Counted from the stretch's first letter, positions 1 to 9,217 are shown. The stretch: 64,000 nt of DNA from Symsagittifera roscoffensis (GCF_963678635.1 NC_087067.1:7669716-7733715); one strand, 5' to 3'. Notes: generated by a model not told the origin, from the letters alone. Numbers and translations are program-made.

Positions 1-4
1 GTAA

Positions 5-133
5 ATGAAAACGAACCTCTTACATAGCCAAACATATTTCAAGAAGAGTTTGGTCTCAAAAAAACATGCAAAAGTTTTTGAGATCAAACTCCTTAAGAAC
101 TTTTTTCGGCTATGTAGGAAGTTCATCTTCATA
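5..133. repeat. Imperfect foldback (hairpin) repeat
   Basis: Two arms (about 5-62 and 75-133) are imperfect reverse complements: the left arm contains CTTACATAGCC and the right arm GGCTATGTAGG, with a second matching block (GAGTTTGGTCTC against GAGATCAAACTC) next to a 12-bp loop. This is the layout of a foldback or MITE-like element. It resembles the hairpins at 184-372 and 27507-27766, so it is probably one member of a dispersed family. The window may cut off its left end. No coding capacity. Confidence 0.5.
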
Positions 134-183
134 TATTTTTGACATTATTTAACTCGGTAGTATTGATGTAAGGTTAAATATTT

Positions 184-372
184 AAAGAAGTGTTTTACAC
201 AGCTTGACAAAATTTTACAAAAGCAAAATTTCGAAGAGATTTCGCGCAAAATGTTTGAAATTCGTTGTTAATGAAAAATTTTCGCCCTGTTTAGCAAGAA
301 CATTTTCTCTTGTAGAGTTTTTTCGAAGTTTCACCCTGGTACAATTTTGTCGGGTTGTGTAAGAAGCCCATT
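184..372. repeat. Imperfect foldback (hairpin) repeat
   Basis: The left arm near 184-222 (TTTTACACAGCTTGACAAAA) and the right arm near 338-372 (ACAATTTTGTCGGGTTGTGT) are imperfect reverse complements around a loop of roughly 115 bp, which itself contains further self-complementary TTCGAAG blocks. The CACAGC-TGACAAAATTTTAC core recalls the arms of the hairpin at 27507-27766 (GCAGCTCAACAAAGTTTTA), which suggests a shared non-autonomous hairpin family. Confidence 0.45.
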
Positions 373-1010
373 TTGATATGACTGTCTCATCAAATACTTC
401 GGTAGTTTCAGTGTATTTATTAGAGATACAGAACTATACCTAAACGGTTCAGTAAATTTTAGCAGAAAAAGGGCCTCTTAAAATTTTTGAGAAAGTTCTG
501 ACAATCAATTTAATCCACCTAAAACAGTCAAACTTTTGAAAAAAATTACCCTCTCTCCCTCGCGAGAAAATCCCAGACGCGCGCCTGGTTGCCATTTAAA
601 GTTGATGATTGTGTGGTGCGCTATAATTATACGTTTTTATACTGTTCAGAGCTCTAATTTTGTTTAAAGGATCATTAGCGCCAAGCCATAAAAAAGACGC
701 ACTTCTACTCATTTGTTATTTTAAGGTCTTTTGTCTGGTGACTAAATGGGTTTAATATTAACCTTTCACTGTTTTTCCCGGTTGTAAATGAGCACAAGAC
801 TTTCTAAGTAATTAGAAGGGGAGCTTTAAGTATGATTTATGTTGCGAAGCAGGAAACTGAACCAAGATAAACGGAAAGATTTGCGAGCTCAGTGCGGAGG
901 TTCCCCGTCCTCTTAGTCCTCTAATATGACCCATTTTGGAAAATCATTTTTCACAGCTATAAAAATGCGCCCTAAGCCGACCAACATAACAGCCGACTAA
1001 AAAAATATTA
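373..1010. other. Intergenic, no gene recognised
   Basis: AT-rich sequence with no supportable open frame, RNA gene or clear repeat. It ends where the 508-bp direct repeat that brackets the giant retroelement begins. Confidence 0.4.
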
Positions 1011-1518
1011 TTCTTGAAGTCTGTAACGTGAATAACTGCGAAGTCAGGTTCGACTGTGCAAAATTTCCGACTGCTTTTCAGACAAATTTTGTTTTAGTAT
1101 ATCCGTCATTATGTTTGAGGCCCGTTGAAGCGTTAATTTTTTGTAGGAAATATTTCTAACAATAAGCTGAGACCTTTTTTGTCCTTCCAAGTGGTAAAAA
1201 CAGTTGAAAAAACTTCAAAAATTGTTATTTTTGTCAGATTATCATTGTGCAAAATTAAAATTTTTTGGTCAATTCAATTTTTTGCTGTTCTTTCTTTTCG
1301 GTTATTTCCTAAAATTTTCCATTTTTATTCAATCTTTTTTTTGAAAATTTGTTTGTTATTAACGTTGGAAAGCAATCTTTTTTAAAGGTCAGGGACAGCC
1401 GCGGCGAACGATCAGATTCTTTTTGTTCAAACGATCAAAAGTGAGTTTGGTTTTTGGGCCAAATAGACGTCAATTACAATTTAATAAAAGAGGTTCCCAT
1501 CTTTTCCCGATTTAATAA
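1011..1518. repeat. Left copy of 508-bp direct repeat bracketing the LTR element
   Basis: This 508-bp stretch, from TTCTTGAAGTCTG to CGATTTAATAA, recurs at 20344-20851 with the same length and, as far as I can read, the same sequence. The left copy abuts the TGAGTTATGAC end of one LTR; the right copy begins two bases past the CA end of the other. It therefore occupies the position of a target-site duplication but is about a hundred times too long for a Ty3/gypsy integrase. It contains no recognisable gene. A tandem duplication with the element at its junction, or integration of a circle by recombination, are alternatives. Confidence 0.85.
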
Positions 1519-1919
1519 TGAGTTATGACTGGGGCGTAACTCATAGAGTAATTTCGGATAGGGTACACCGTCTGCTCGTCACGCTATCTTATTTTCGGCC
1601 GGATAGATTCGTGCAACTTCTTAGTCTAATACCGATCCTAATCTTACTCTTATACTATCTAGTCTCAGGTTGTTTAACTAGTCTCTGCTAGGCTCAATAG
1701 ATCTAGGGTATACTGGTTTATTGCGGCTGCTGAAGTGCTCGGGAGAGTCCAACTAATTTCTAAGTTAAATTCAAATCTCTCTGGTGCTGAAATTACAAGT
1801 AACTTCAGCACTTACAAATAAGTGGGTTGTTAGTTAGATGGATCATGATTGGTTAATATTAAATACTTTACATTGGTAAAACATTTAATTTATCCAATCA
1901 TAAAATATAGTTTAGATCA
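1519..1919 (-). repeat. 3' LTR of the giant element
   Basis: A 401-bp direct repeat matching 19941-20341, with TG...CA ends on the element strand (TGATCTAAAC ... CATAACTCA). The shared sequence runs on for GGTTC to 1924, but TTC also belongs to the flanking repeat at the other end, so the boundary is uncertain by a few bases. On the element strand an AATAAA lies at 1722-1717 and a TATAAG near 1650. An internal stem-loop lies at 1784-1811. I could not place the U3/R/U5 borders. Confidence 0.9.
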
Positions 1920-1936
1920 GGTTCCACCCATCCGGG
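1920..1936 (-). other. Candidate polypurine tract next to 3' LTR
   Basis: On the element strand the sequence just before the 3' LTR reads CCCGGATGGGTGGAACC, the position where the plus-strand primer of LTR elements lies. It is purine-rich but interrupted by T and C, so it is a weak tract. The same bases are kept beside the LTR of the truncated relative near 34541. Confidence 0.35.
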
Positions 1937-3490
1937 TTTTACAGTGTTTTTTAGAACAGTTCTTCTGTAGTTCAAGGATGGATGATGGACGTTGGTATTT
2001 GGCGAACATCACAATTTTCTTTCGCTTCTCCTTGTGACAACGACTGAGTCTTTGCAACAAAACCAATTCTGATTTCAGAATGGTTGGCTATGTCAGGTTT
2101 TTCTGTTCTTCAGGGAGAACTTCCTTTGTATCTGATCTAGCTTGGGAATGGCGTGGAGATTGTGCGTGGAGGGGATGCCTGATTACTCGGATCTGTACGT
2201 ATACTTGAACATCGAGGTGGTCATTGGTCTAGTTCAATGAAGTCCTTTTCTGCGAAGTCAAGTCGTACTCTAAATCCTTTGAGTTGTGATTGTGAGTGGC
2301 ATATCGATTGTAGTTGGTCATTCTCTCTCGAGTGTAGTGAGGTCGTCTTGTCTTTTGATGTTCGTCCTTGGTGTTGTATTCTGATCTATATATTGCATCA
2401 TGTGATTTTACATTTTATAAAACTTTTATTAGTTTAATATTTTTTAATCGTGATTTTAGTTAGTTGTTTTCACAAAAGCTTTTTGTTTTAGTTCGGTTAT
2501 TTTGAAGAGTTACTCACCCTTGAGTAGCTCTTATTAAAAATAAAGGTGTGGTCACAAAGCGTGGATGTAGCGCGGTGGGTTAGGCCGGCTATAGAGCATG
2601 CTCAGGACGTCCTTTCCTGGTGGGTTAGGCCAGGTGTGGGAGTATGATTTCATGCGGTTTTTGTGAGGGGTCCTGTTATGTGACAACGTTTTATGTTGGG
2701 TTTGTTGTGGTTTTACTTATGTTTCTTTGGTTGTGTCCTTTTTTCAAAAATCAAATTGTTTGTGGTATGGGTTTGTCTTTCGACTTTTTTGTGTTTTATT
2801 ATTTCTTTCTAAGACTTTATAATAGTCTTCAAAAGAATAAATTATCCAGTTTTAAACTGGGTTAATCCGGTTTGGGTACCGTTGGTTTCCTTTTCTTAGT
2901 CATGCTGTTATTCTATGATTTGTGGTATTTAGTAAGCTGCGTTGGTTAGTTTTGTTTAGTATATGATTCCTCTCCAACCGGGTTAAAGGAAAGTTTGAAA
3001 CTTGTTATCGTGTGTTAGAGTTATTGAGTGTGAAAACTTGAAACTGAAATTCATTATTTTAAACAATTCTTCGTGGGCGAGCTGTGCGAGTATGGATAGA
3101 ATTTCTGTGCGAGTGAATGAAAATATCAAAAGGTTAGTACTGCAATTGCATTTTATTAATTTACTGCATAGAATTTGGAAATTTACTGCTAGTAATGGGG
3201 GAATTTTAAGATACAAATTTTCATCATATGTAGATTTACTGCTTTTGGGGGAAAATTTTATAAATTAATTTACTGCATTGGTATTGAATTTATAAATTTA
3301 TATGTGTAAGAGATTAATAGAATTTTGGAAATTTGTTTGATGAAATTTGCGATTTTTATTTGTCTTTTGTGGTTTTTGTAGGTGATCGTCGGATGAAGGC
3401 TAAAAATCTAAAGAAAACATGAATAAAGAATGGTGAGTTTTTTCAATATTTTAATTAGTTAGTAATATTCATTTAATTCATACTTACCTG
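1937..3490 (-). other. 3' noncoding region of the giant element
   Basis: About 1.55 kb between the 597-aa ORF and the 3' LTR. No supportable gene on the coding strand; a 77-codon frame at 3216-2983 is open but unremarkable. The LTR-proximal part (to about 2850) is conserved in the relative at 34541-35529, including a nearly invariant block with perfect palindromes. GCAGTAAA (element strand) occurs four times between 3160 and 3276. The length and conservation suggest cis-acting RNA functions such as export, packaging or stability. Confidence 0.6.
2552..2613 (-). promoter_or_regulatory. Conserved palindrome cluster in 3' noncoding region
   Basis: About 62 bp are identical to 35226-35287 although the surroundings of the two copies have drifted. 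The block contains GCCGGC, then two abutting perfect 10-bp palindromes, GAGCATGCTC (2594-2603) and AGGACGTCCT (2604-2613). GGTGGGTTAGGCC also occurs here and again about 47 bp further on. Palindromes in retroviral RNA can pair between two genomes, so a dimerisation or structured export element is a reasonable guess, but the function is not shown. Confidence 0.45.
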
Positions 3491-5284
3491 TTAGTCGTCG
3501 GGGAAAAAACCGTGGGGGAAGATGTCGTGAATTAGTTCTGAAGTTGTGAGTAGTTTAGCTAATATGCGGATGATATTTTTAGTTTGAAGTAGTGGCCAAA
3601 GCAATTGAAGTGCCTTAATGGTGGTTAGTTCTTCAGTGCCTACTGCAAACTCATAAGGTGTGTTTTGGATTAAGTTATATAATTTGTGGTTAAATGTAGT
3701 GTTATGGATGAATTCTAAAATGGGGATTTCTATAGGCTGTACAAACTCGTGCGGGATAAGGAAGGGTCGGGATTCTTCGGCGTTGAAGGTCTTGGTGATG
3801 GGACAGAAGATGTACATTTGGGTTATGGGGTCATAATTACGAAGAATACCATGAAGGTTAGTGTCTTTAATACAATATGTGAAATTTAGGAAATATGGTG
3901 AAGTGTATTTTGAATTGATGAATTGGAAACGATGGTGTGGTTGTCTAGAGGGTGTGTGGAGGTCAAAGTGATTTTGGATGAAACGATAGTAACTGTATGT
4001 ATGTGTTTGTTTAGTTCGCAACATAATATCGTGTGAGCAGTGTAAATCTCTTTCGTGTGGTGCAAGGAAATGAAAGGTTAGTGAGAAGATTTGGAAGCGT
4101 TCTTTAAAACTTTCGTATGCTTGTGTGCTTGTTAGTGCTTCTGAAATAATGTGATCAAACTTTCGGTCAAAGATGTTTAGTGTAAATACATATGGTGTCT
4201 TGATGAAAAATTTCTCGGTGATTTGTGGATTAGCGAAGCGATCTTCATCTAAGAATTGATCTTGGTTAGCTCTTATGATGTTGTGATCGTAGTATTCTAG
4301 TGTATTTTCATTAGCTCTAGGTGCAGTGTGTATTTTTAGTGATTTTTTATATCCTACGTAAGTAAATTGTCTAGCGGTGAGTGGTGTAGTTAGTCGATAT
4401 AGCATGTCTTTGTTTCGGTCTGTATCGATGGAAGTGTTGGTTAAAGGTAAGCAAAGAGGGTTAGTGAAATGATAGTATGAGGTCCAAGAGAGAGTGGGCA
4501 TTAAAACGTATTCGTCTACAAAGTTGCGTGTTTCGTTAGCGTCATGAGGGGTGTTTAAGGTGTATTGTGGAAATGAGGGTAAAGTGATAGCTAAAAATTC
4601 TCTTGTGTTAGTATGCTGGGGGTGATTGATGTATTCACGGGCTGTTCCTGGTTTTGCTGGGAAAGGATGGTTGGGGAATTTTCTTTTAAAAGTGCGGTAA
4701 GCTCTATTAGTATTGAGTGAGGATTCAGTTGATGTGGATGATGGTGCTAATGATTCAGTATAATTTGAAGAGGGTGTAGGAGGATTGGTTGAATTTGTAG
4801 TGGAGGAGATTTGGTTTATGGTCGGGGTGTTAAGGTGGTAGGGTTGTTGTTGGAGGGTAATAAAATTGTCTAGCTCTGGTGAGATTCGGGGGGTATCTGG
4901 AGATGATTGGTCAGAGTGGTATGAGGAGTAGGTTGGGGTAACTTGGGAAGCATAAGAGGGTGTAGGAGTGATGGGGTCAGGGTTATTTGACAATATGGGT
5001 TGAAAGGGAGGTTGAGAAAAATGAGAAGGGTTATGGAAATTATTGGATGGAGATGGTTCTGAGTCGGCAAATTCATCGGGGGTTTCAATATTCGGGTTAT
5101 TTAGCTGTGAGATGGAGTATAAAACTGAAATTTGTGAGTTAGTGTCGGAATTCATGCCTGATGTTACATTGCTAGATGGAAAATCGGGTGGCGGAAAAGC
5201 AAAAAGTGGGATTATTGGGATTGAAGAGGTAAGGTTGGTTGGATGGGAATTTGATCGATGGAGTGATCCAAGTTGGCGGCTCAT
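3491..5284 (-). CDS. 597-aa element-encoded protein of unknown function (last ORF)
   Basis: Intact frame starting with an ATG that overlaps the env stop as ATGA (5284-5281), an arrangement typical of coupled termination-reinitiation. Residues about 1-200 are low complexity, rich in Pro, Ser, Thr and Asn. From about residue 200 to the end the sequence looks globular, with many aromatic residues, His and scattered Cys. There is no signal peptide or convincing membrane segment, so the product is probably cytoplasmic or nuclear. I recognise no known domain. Its place downstream of env is where complex retroviruses carry accessory genes. Codon and base use (A/C-rich, G-poor) match the other element genes, which supports real coding. 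Confidence 0.8.
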   Translation of the reverse strand: MSRQLGSLHRSNSHPTNLTSSIPIIPLFAFPPPDFPSSNVTSGMNSDTNSQISVLYSISQLNNPNIETPDEFADSEPSPSNNFHNPSHFSQPPFQPILSNNPDPITPTPSYASQVTPTYSSYHSDQSSPDTPRISPELDNFITLQQQPYHLNTPTINQISSTTNSTNPPTPSSNYTESLAPSSTSTESSLNTNRAYRTFKRKFPNHPFPAKPGTAREYINHPQHTNTREFLAITLPSFPQYTLNTPHDANETRNFVDEYVLMPTLSWTSYYHFTNPLCLPLTNTSIDTDRNKDMLYRLTTPLTARQFTYVGYKKSLKIHTAPRANENTLEYYDHNIIRANQDQFLDEDRFANPQITEKFFIKTPYVFTLNIFDRKFDHIISEALTSTQAYESFKERFQIFSLTFHFLAPHERDLHCSHDIMLRTKQTHTYSYYRFIQNHFDLHTPSRQPHHRFQFINSKYTSPYFLNFTYCIKDTNLHGILRNYDPITQMYIFCPITKTFNAEESRPFLIPHEFVQPIEIPILEFIHNTTFNHKLYNLIQNTPYEFAVGTEELTTIKALQLLWPLLQTKNIIRILAKLLTTSELIHDIFPHGFFPDD

Positions 5285-7899
5285 CGTGGGCTAAAAAAAT
5301 TATTATTTTGAGATTGAAAAGCGGTGGTATGGGGTTGTTCAATAATTTGTTCATAAGTGTCATCATCGTGTGATTGATGTGTCATTATATGCTGTACGGG
5401 ACTTTGTGATGTGATGAGTCTAAAATTTGGATTATGTGTGATTGCTAAATTTCGAAAATTTCGTGGGACTAGGGATAGTGGATGGTTATTTGGCAGGGGT
5501 GGCAATTGTGGTGCCGTTGGCTGTGTGTCTACATTGTTATGTTCTTCGTCGTATGTATTTTGTCGTGTTGTTATTTTTGTGTTATATTCTTTTATTTGTG
5601 CGTCTAAAAGAATTTTGTTTATAGATGTGGAAAAGATTCCAAAAAATCCTGCAAAGAGTATGCGTGCTACACTTGCTTGTCTGTTTACTTGTGTGTGTAT
5701 AGCACATGTATTGTAGATTCCTTTTAAGAGTGAGAAAAGAAATCCAATAAAGTTAAACATTGCGTATAAAATAGTCAATTTTTCTAAGATGTAGTAGGGC
5801 CATCCTAGAAAATCTAGGATCTCATTTTTGAGTGTAACAAAGCTAAAAATGTTGATTGGTGATATATCTTGGGGACGGTATTTTTCGCCGTTTAGATATA
5901 TATAATCTTTAATGTCTTTAAAATATCCGCTATAGTCTTGCGTGTAGATATCGGCAAATCCTGCGGTTTCTGCAAGTTTGCGTAAGTTTTGGTCAATTGA
6001 TTGTCTTTGTATAGTGTCCATTTGTGTTAGTAACTCTTGGAATTGTTGTGTTCTAATGTGATGTTGAATATCTGATTTTGAATAGATTCCTATTGATTGT
6101 AAGTCTATATTTGGGTTTCGAGCGATAGCGCGAATGCTTTCTGGTGAAAATTTTTTGAGTGATTGCATTAATGTGGGGTATGGAGTGAGAAGATAATATT
6201 TATTTTCATCAGGGTTTAGTTGTACTACATTGTGGCTATTTTCTGATCCACATGGGACTGCGGTATCCCAGAAATAGGTTCTTCGTGAAAGTGTATCCAC
6301 GAAATGTACTTTATTCTTATAAAAGATAGGGATTCTTTTATAACATCGTTTATCTTCAAAAACGTATAGTGGTGATACTTTTTTAGTACAAGTATAAAAC
6401 CATAAGATGTTTCCTTCATAGTCTAAAAAATTTGATCTATTTCCTGATAATAAATATCCTGCGTAGGGTATTTTTAATACTGCTAGTGCAAGTGATTGTA
6501 ATATTTGTGTTCGTTCTAATTCGCATAGTTGATGTAGTGTTTCTAATTCGGAGAGTGACATTTCTTGAAAAATGCGGCTAATTGTATAGTCTAGTTTCAT
6601 ATCCAAATGAATATCATAGTGGATATTACCAAAATATGTGGTATTCATTAGTGATAATTCTTGTAAGCGTGTGCTTCTGGTGTCATAAGGTTTTAGATGT
6701 CCACCAGGTTGTCCGTTGCTTTTTTCAAAATTAACTGGTATATAGGATGTTCCTTCGTTTAGAGGATGACCTGTGGCATATGGGTCGATTTTTACTTTAC
6801 CAGTGGTCATGTCGAATCCTTTTTCATATTCAACTAATATTTCAGAGTATTGTGTTCTGTGAAGTGGATTCCTGTATTTACATGCAAGTTCTGTTTCTTG
6901 ATATATTTGAAAACGTGTCAATTTATTTTCTATATTGTCTATGTTTCGAAAATCGGAACTTAGTTTGCGTGATGGATGGACTTGTTCATATGGAATTGAT
7001 TGTATGAAATATTTTTCGTGAAATTTTATCATACGAGCGTGTATTTTTGCTACTTGAAATGTTGTACATGTGTCTTCGGGGAACCAAACAATTGTTGCTT
7101 GTGTTCTCGTTGTAGGGTCGCAATATCCTTGATCATTTTTACAAGGTAGTCGGATTCCTTGATAGATCATTGTATTATCAGATAAATCTCGTGTGAGTTG
7201 TATTTTTTCGAGTTGTATTTTCCAATCGAAAAACATTATTTCTTGATATCCTTTATTTTTTGTGTCTGCTTTGCAGTTTGATGGGTTATTTATACCAATG
7301 TGTGGTATCCAGTGTTTATCATGTAGGTCATAGGTTAATCGTCCGTGTGCGCCGTTATACGGGTATTTTTCGTCTAGTTTTATATGTCCTTGGTGTCTTT
7401 CAAGTTGTGATTGATGTACAGAGTCTGAAAAAACTTGAAAATTAACTAATTTTCTTTGGGAATTTTTATTTTGTGTGATGTTTAGTCTAAGTAATTCATT
7501 TTTACAATCGTCGGGATTGAGATGTAAAAGACGTTCTATATTACTTTGATAGAATGATTCATGGTCAAGTCGGTTTTTGTTTCCGTTCGAGACTTGTGAA
7601 CAATGTACTTTCTTTTCGGAAAATGTTGCTGTGAATTTATAACCTGTAACTGTTGTAGCTCGGGCTTTTGAATAGAGTGTTGCTATTATATCTGTGGTTT
7701 CTATAGCTTGTGGTTCTGTTTCACATTGTGATACTTGATTGATTGCATATTTGTGTAGTGTTTTTTGTTCATTTTCTTCGCAATCGTAATGTGTTACTAA
7801 TAAATCTTGTGGTCCTGTACGAGGTGAAGGGTTTATGTTTTGAATTGAAGTTACTAGAAAAAGGAGTTGGAGAAAATTTAATAATTTTAGAATATACAT
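5281..7899 (-). CDS. env: Envelope-like glycoprotein (872 aa)
   Basis: Type I membrane glycoprotein layout: a hydrophobic signal peptide at residues 1-18, a long ectodomain with many Cys and several N-glycosylation sites, a membrane segment near 701-727, a second hydrophobic stretch near 745-765 and a polar tail of about 100 residues. It should act in particle assembly and cell entry. Early Cys spacing (YDC, then C about 25 residues later, then C further on) and a later C...CY.RIP...F.DT.SR...PC pattern recall chuvirus-like fusion glycoproteins captured by other LTR elements; that is inference from pattern only. No furin-type site is obvious. The start ATG overlaps the end of the methionine-free ORF by 13 nt and follows a 1.2-kb stretch nearly free of ATG, so leaky scanning or a spliced RNA is the likely route to expression. 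Confidence 0.8.
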   Translation of the reverse strand: MYILKLLNFLQLLFLVTSIQNINPSPRTGPQDLLVTHYDCEENEQKTLHKYAINQVSQCETEPQAIETTDIIATLYSKARATTVTGYKFTATFSEKKVHCSQVSNGNKNRLDHESFYQSNIERLLHLNPDDCKNELLRLNITQNKNSQRKLVNFQVFSDSVHQSQLERHQGHIKLDEKYPYNGAHGRLTYDLHDKHWIPHIGINNPSNCKADTKNKGYQEIMFFDWKIQLEKIQLTRDLSDNTMIYQGIRLPCKNDQGYCDPTTRTQATIVWFPEDTCTTFQVAKIHARMIKFHEKYFIQSIPYEQVHPSRKLSSDFRNIDNIENKLTRFQIYQETELACKYRNPLHRTQYSEILVEYEKGFDMTTGKVKIDPYATGHPLNEGTSYIPVNFEKSNGQPGGHLKPYDTRSTRLQELSLMNTTYFGNIHYDIHLDMKLDYTISRIFQEMSLSELETLHQLCELERTQILQSLALAVLKIPYAGYLLSGNRSNFLDYEGNILWFYTCTKKVSPLYVFEDKRCYKRIPIFYKNKVHFVDTLSRRTYFWDTAVPCGSENSHNVVQLNPDENKYYLLTPYPTLMQSLKKFSPESIRAIARNPNIDLQSIGIYSKSDIQHHIRTQQFQELLTQMDTIQRQSIDQNLRKLAETAGFADIYTQDYSGYFKDIKDYIYLNGEKYRPQDISPINIFSFVTLKNEILDFLGWPYYILEKLTILYAMFNFIGFLFSLLKGIYNTCAIHTQVNRQASVARILFAGFFGIFSTSINKILLDAQIKEYNTKITTRQNTYDEEHNNVDTQPTAPQLPPLPNNHPLSLVPRNFRNLAITHNPNFRLITSQSPVQHIMTHQSHDDDTYEQIIEQPHTTAFQSQNNNFFSPR

Positions 7900-9023
7900 G
7901 TGTATGATAATCCTGAGTATGGATTATAAAATGTAATGTAACCAATTGTGTTTTTGGTGTATCTGTCGTATTTATATATTACTTCGGTAGTTATAAACGG
8001 TGGTGGTAGTGATTGAGCTGTTATGTTAGGTGGATTTAATGGGTAGGGATGTTGTGTAATATTGTTTAATTTAACTGTGATTTCAAACTTTAATTGTAAA
8101 CTGTTTTGTTGGAGTATTTGAATATTGTGATCACGGATATCGTTGTGAATATCTTGGCGATATTGTAATCTATTAAGTGCCCAGTTATGAAGGCGGTTAC
8201 TTTCTTGATGCTGTCCAAATAATGGTGGAGGTGCTGTGAATGTATTCCAATCTAATCTTAAAGGAATATTTACTGAAGATTGTTCTCGATATCTGGCGTC
8301 GAGATTATTTGGAAAATTTAAGTTAAAGGGTAGTGGTGAAAATTGACTTGTTGATGGTGTTGATGGTAGTGATAGTGTTTCTGGTAGTGATGAGGATGTT
8401 GTTGTATCCGTAGAAATATCTATGGGGTCATTGGCTAAATTTGGTTCACCTTGTGTAAATGAATGTGTAGTCCAATATGGTAGTCGTGATGTTAGGTTTG
8501 GGGGGTTAAAAGGGTTTTCTCGTATTTGTTCAGATGTTGGTGTTGAACCTAAGTAGTCTGAAGGTAGACTTGAAGTGCTTCGTTGTGAAAGAAGTGTAGG
8601 GGTTTCTGGTGTGATACCAGTGGTGTTTTCTGGAGTAGTTTGTGTTGGGGATTGAGGTATATCAAAATGAACTCGGGGAGTTTGAAAATTTCTATTTCGT
8701 CGAGGATGTATAATTTGTCTATTTATTTCTGTTGTGTTTTGGTTTTGACTAAGGTTTCGTATTCTACTTAGTTCTTGTGGTAGTGTTGGGTAAAGATTAT
8801 ATGTTGGTTCACTTAGAGGTGCTTGTCGTTGAACTGGTTCTAGTGGTTCAGATAAACGAGCGTGCCGTTCTTCAAAGGTGTATGGATTGTCTTGAAAAGA
8901 AATTCGTGTAGATGTTTGAGGATTTTGAGTAGTTGAAGGTGGTGTTGGATTATCTTGGGATGATGTCGGTGAAGACTGATTTTGTGACTGTTGGGTAGCA
9001 ATTTTTGATGGATTTTTGAATTG
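7887..9023 (-). CDS. 378-codon frame with no methionine codon, upstream of env
   Basis: Translating the element strand gives an uninterrupted frame from just after an in-frame TAA (9026-9024) to TAA at 7889-7887. It contains no ATG, so an ATG-based gene finder misses it. The first 200 or so residues are rich in Pro, Ser, Thr, Asn and Gln; the C-terminal part (from roughly residue 240) is less biased, with Trp, Tyr and charged residues. Base and codon use match its neighbours. It overlaps the env start by 13 nt. Frameshifting from the upstream 62-aa ORF would not work because a stop lies between them, so it must start at a non-AUG codon or receive a start by splicing. No signal peptide or domain recognised; function unknown. 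Confidence 0.75.
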   Translation of the reverse strand, partial: QFKNPSKIATQQSQNQSSPTSSQDNPTPPSTTQNPQTSTRISFQDNPYTFEERHARLSEPLEPVQRQAPLSEPTYNLYPTLPQELSRIRNLSQNQNTTEINRQIIHPRRNRNFQTPRVHFDIPQSPTQTTPENTTGITPETPTLLSQRSTSSLPSDYLGSTPTSEQIRENPFNPPNLTSRLPYWTTHSFTQGEPNLANDPIDISTDTTTSSSLPETLSLPSTPSTSQFSPLPFNLNFPNNLDARYREQSSVNIPLRLDWNTFTAPPPLFGQHQESNRLHNWALNRLQYRQDIHNDIRDHNIQILQQNSLQLKFEITVKLNNITQHPYPLNPPNITAQSLPPPFITTEVIYKYDRYTKNTIGYITFYNPYSGLSYTCIF

Positions 9024-9028
9024 TTACT

Positions 9029-9217
9029 TTAGTGAGAAGGTTTATGTTTATTATAATATTCTTCTAAAAAAAGAATTAGGAAAATTGTTGCTAGGGCAAA
9101 TGTGATGATTGCTTTCTTTATACATTTACATATGGTCAAAATGAGGGATGATAAAAATGTTATAAAGATTACAAACAATAGAAAAATATCAGTTCTACTG
9201 AAAATTGTTCGTATCAT
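9029..9217 (-). CDS. Small membrane protein, 62 aa
   Basis: Starts at an ATG overlapping the stop of the preceding 69-aa ORF (ATGA, 9217-9214). Nearly the whole chain is hydrophobic: one segment at about residues 11-28, a short basic linker with two Cys (CKCIKK), a second segment at about 35-50, and a polar tail. A two-pass, possibly hairpin membrane protein is likely. The size and position before env recall viroporin-type accessory proteins, which is analogy only. A pyrimidine-rich splice-acceptor-like sequence (CTAATTCTTTTTTTAG) lies inside the frame. Confidence 0.6.
   Translation of the reverse strand: MIRTIFSRTDIFLLFVIFITFLSSLILTICKCIKKAIITFALATIFLILFLEEYYNKHKPSH

Noticed and set aside
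1179-1385. 68-codon frame present in both 508-bp repeats
   Set aside because: Starts at a non-ATG codon in very T-rich sequence; its duplication is explained by the repeat itself.
1011-1924. A longer LTR of about 910 bp made of the 508-bp repeat plus the 401-bp repeat
   Set aside because: The order is repeat-LTR on the left but LTR-repeat on the right, so the 508-bp part is outside the element on both sides.
2574-2636. Telomere-like GGGTTAGGC repeats
   Set aside because: Only two isolated words 47 bp apart, conserved with the element's 3' noncoding region; not a telomeric array.
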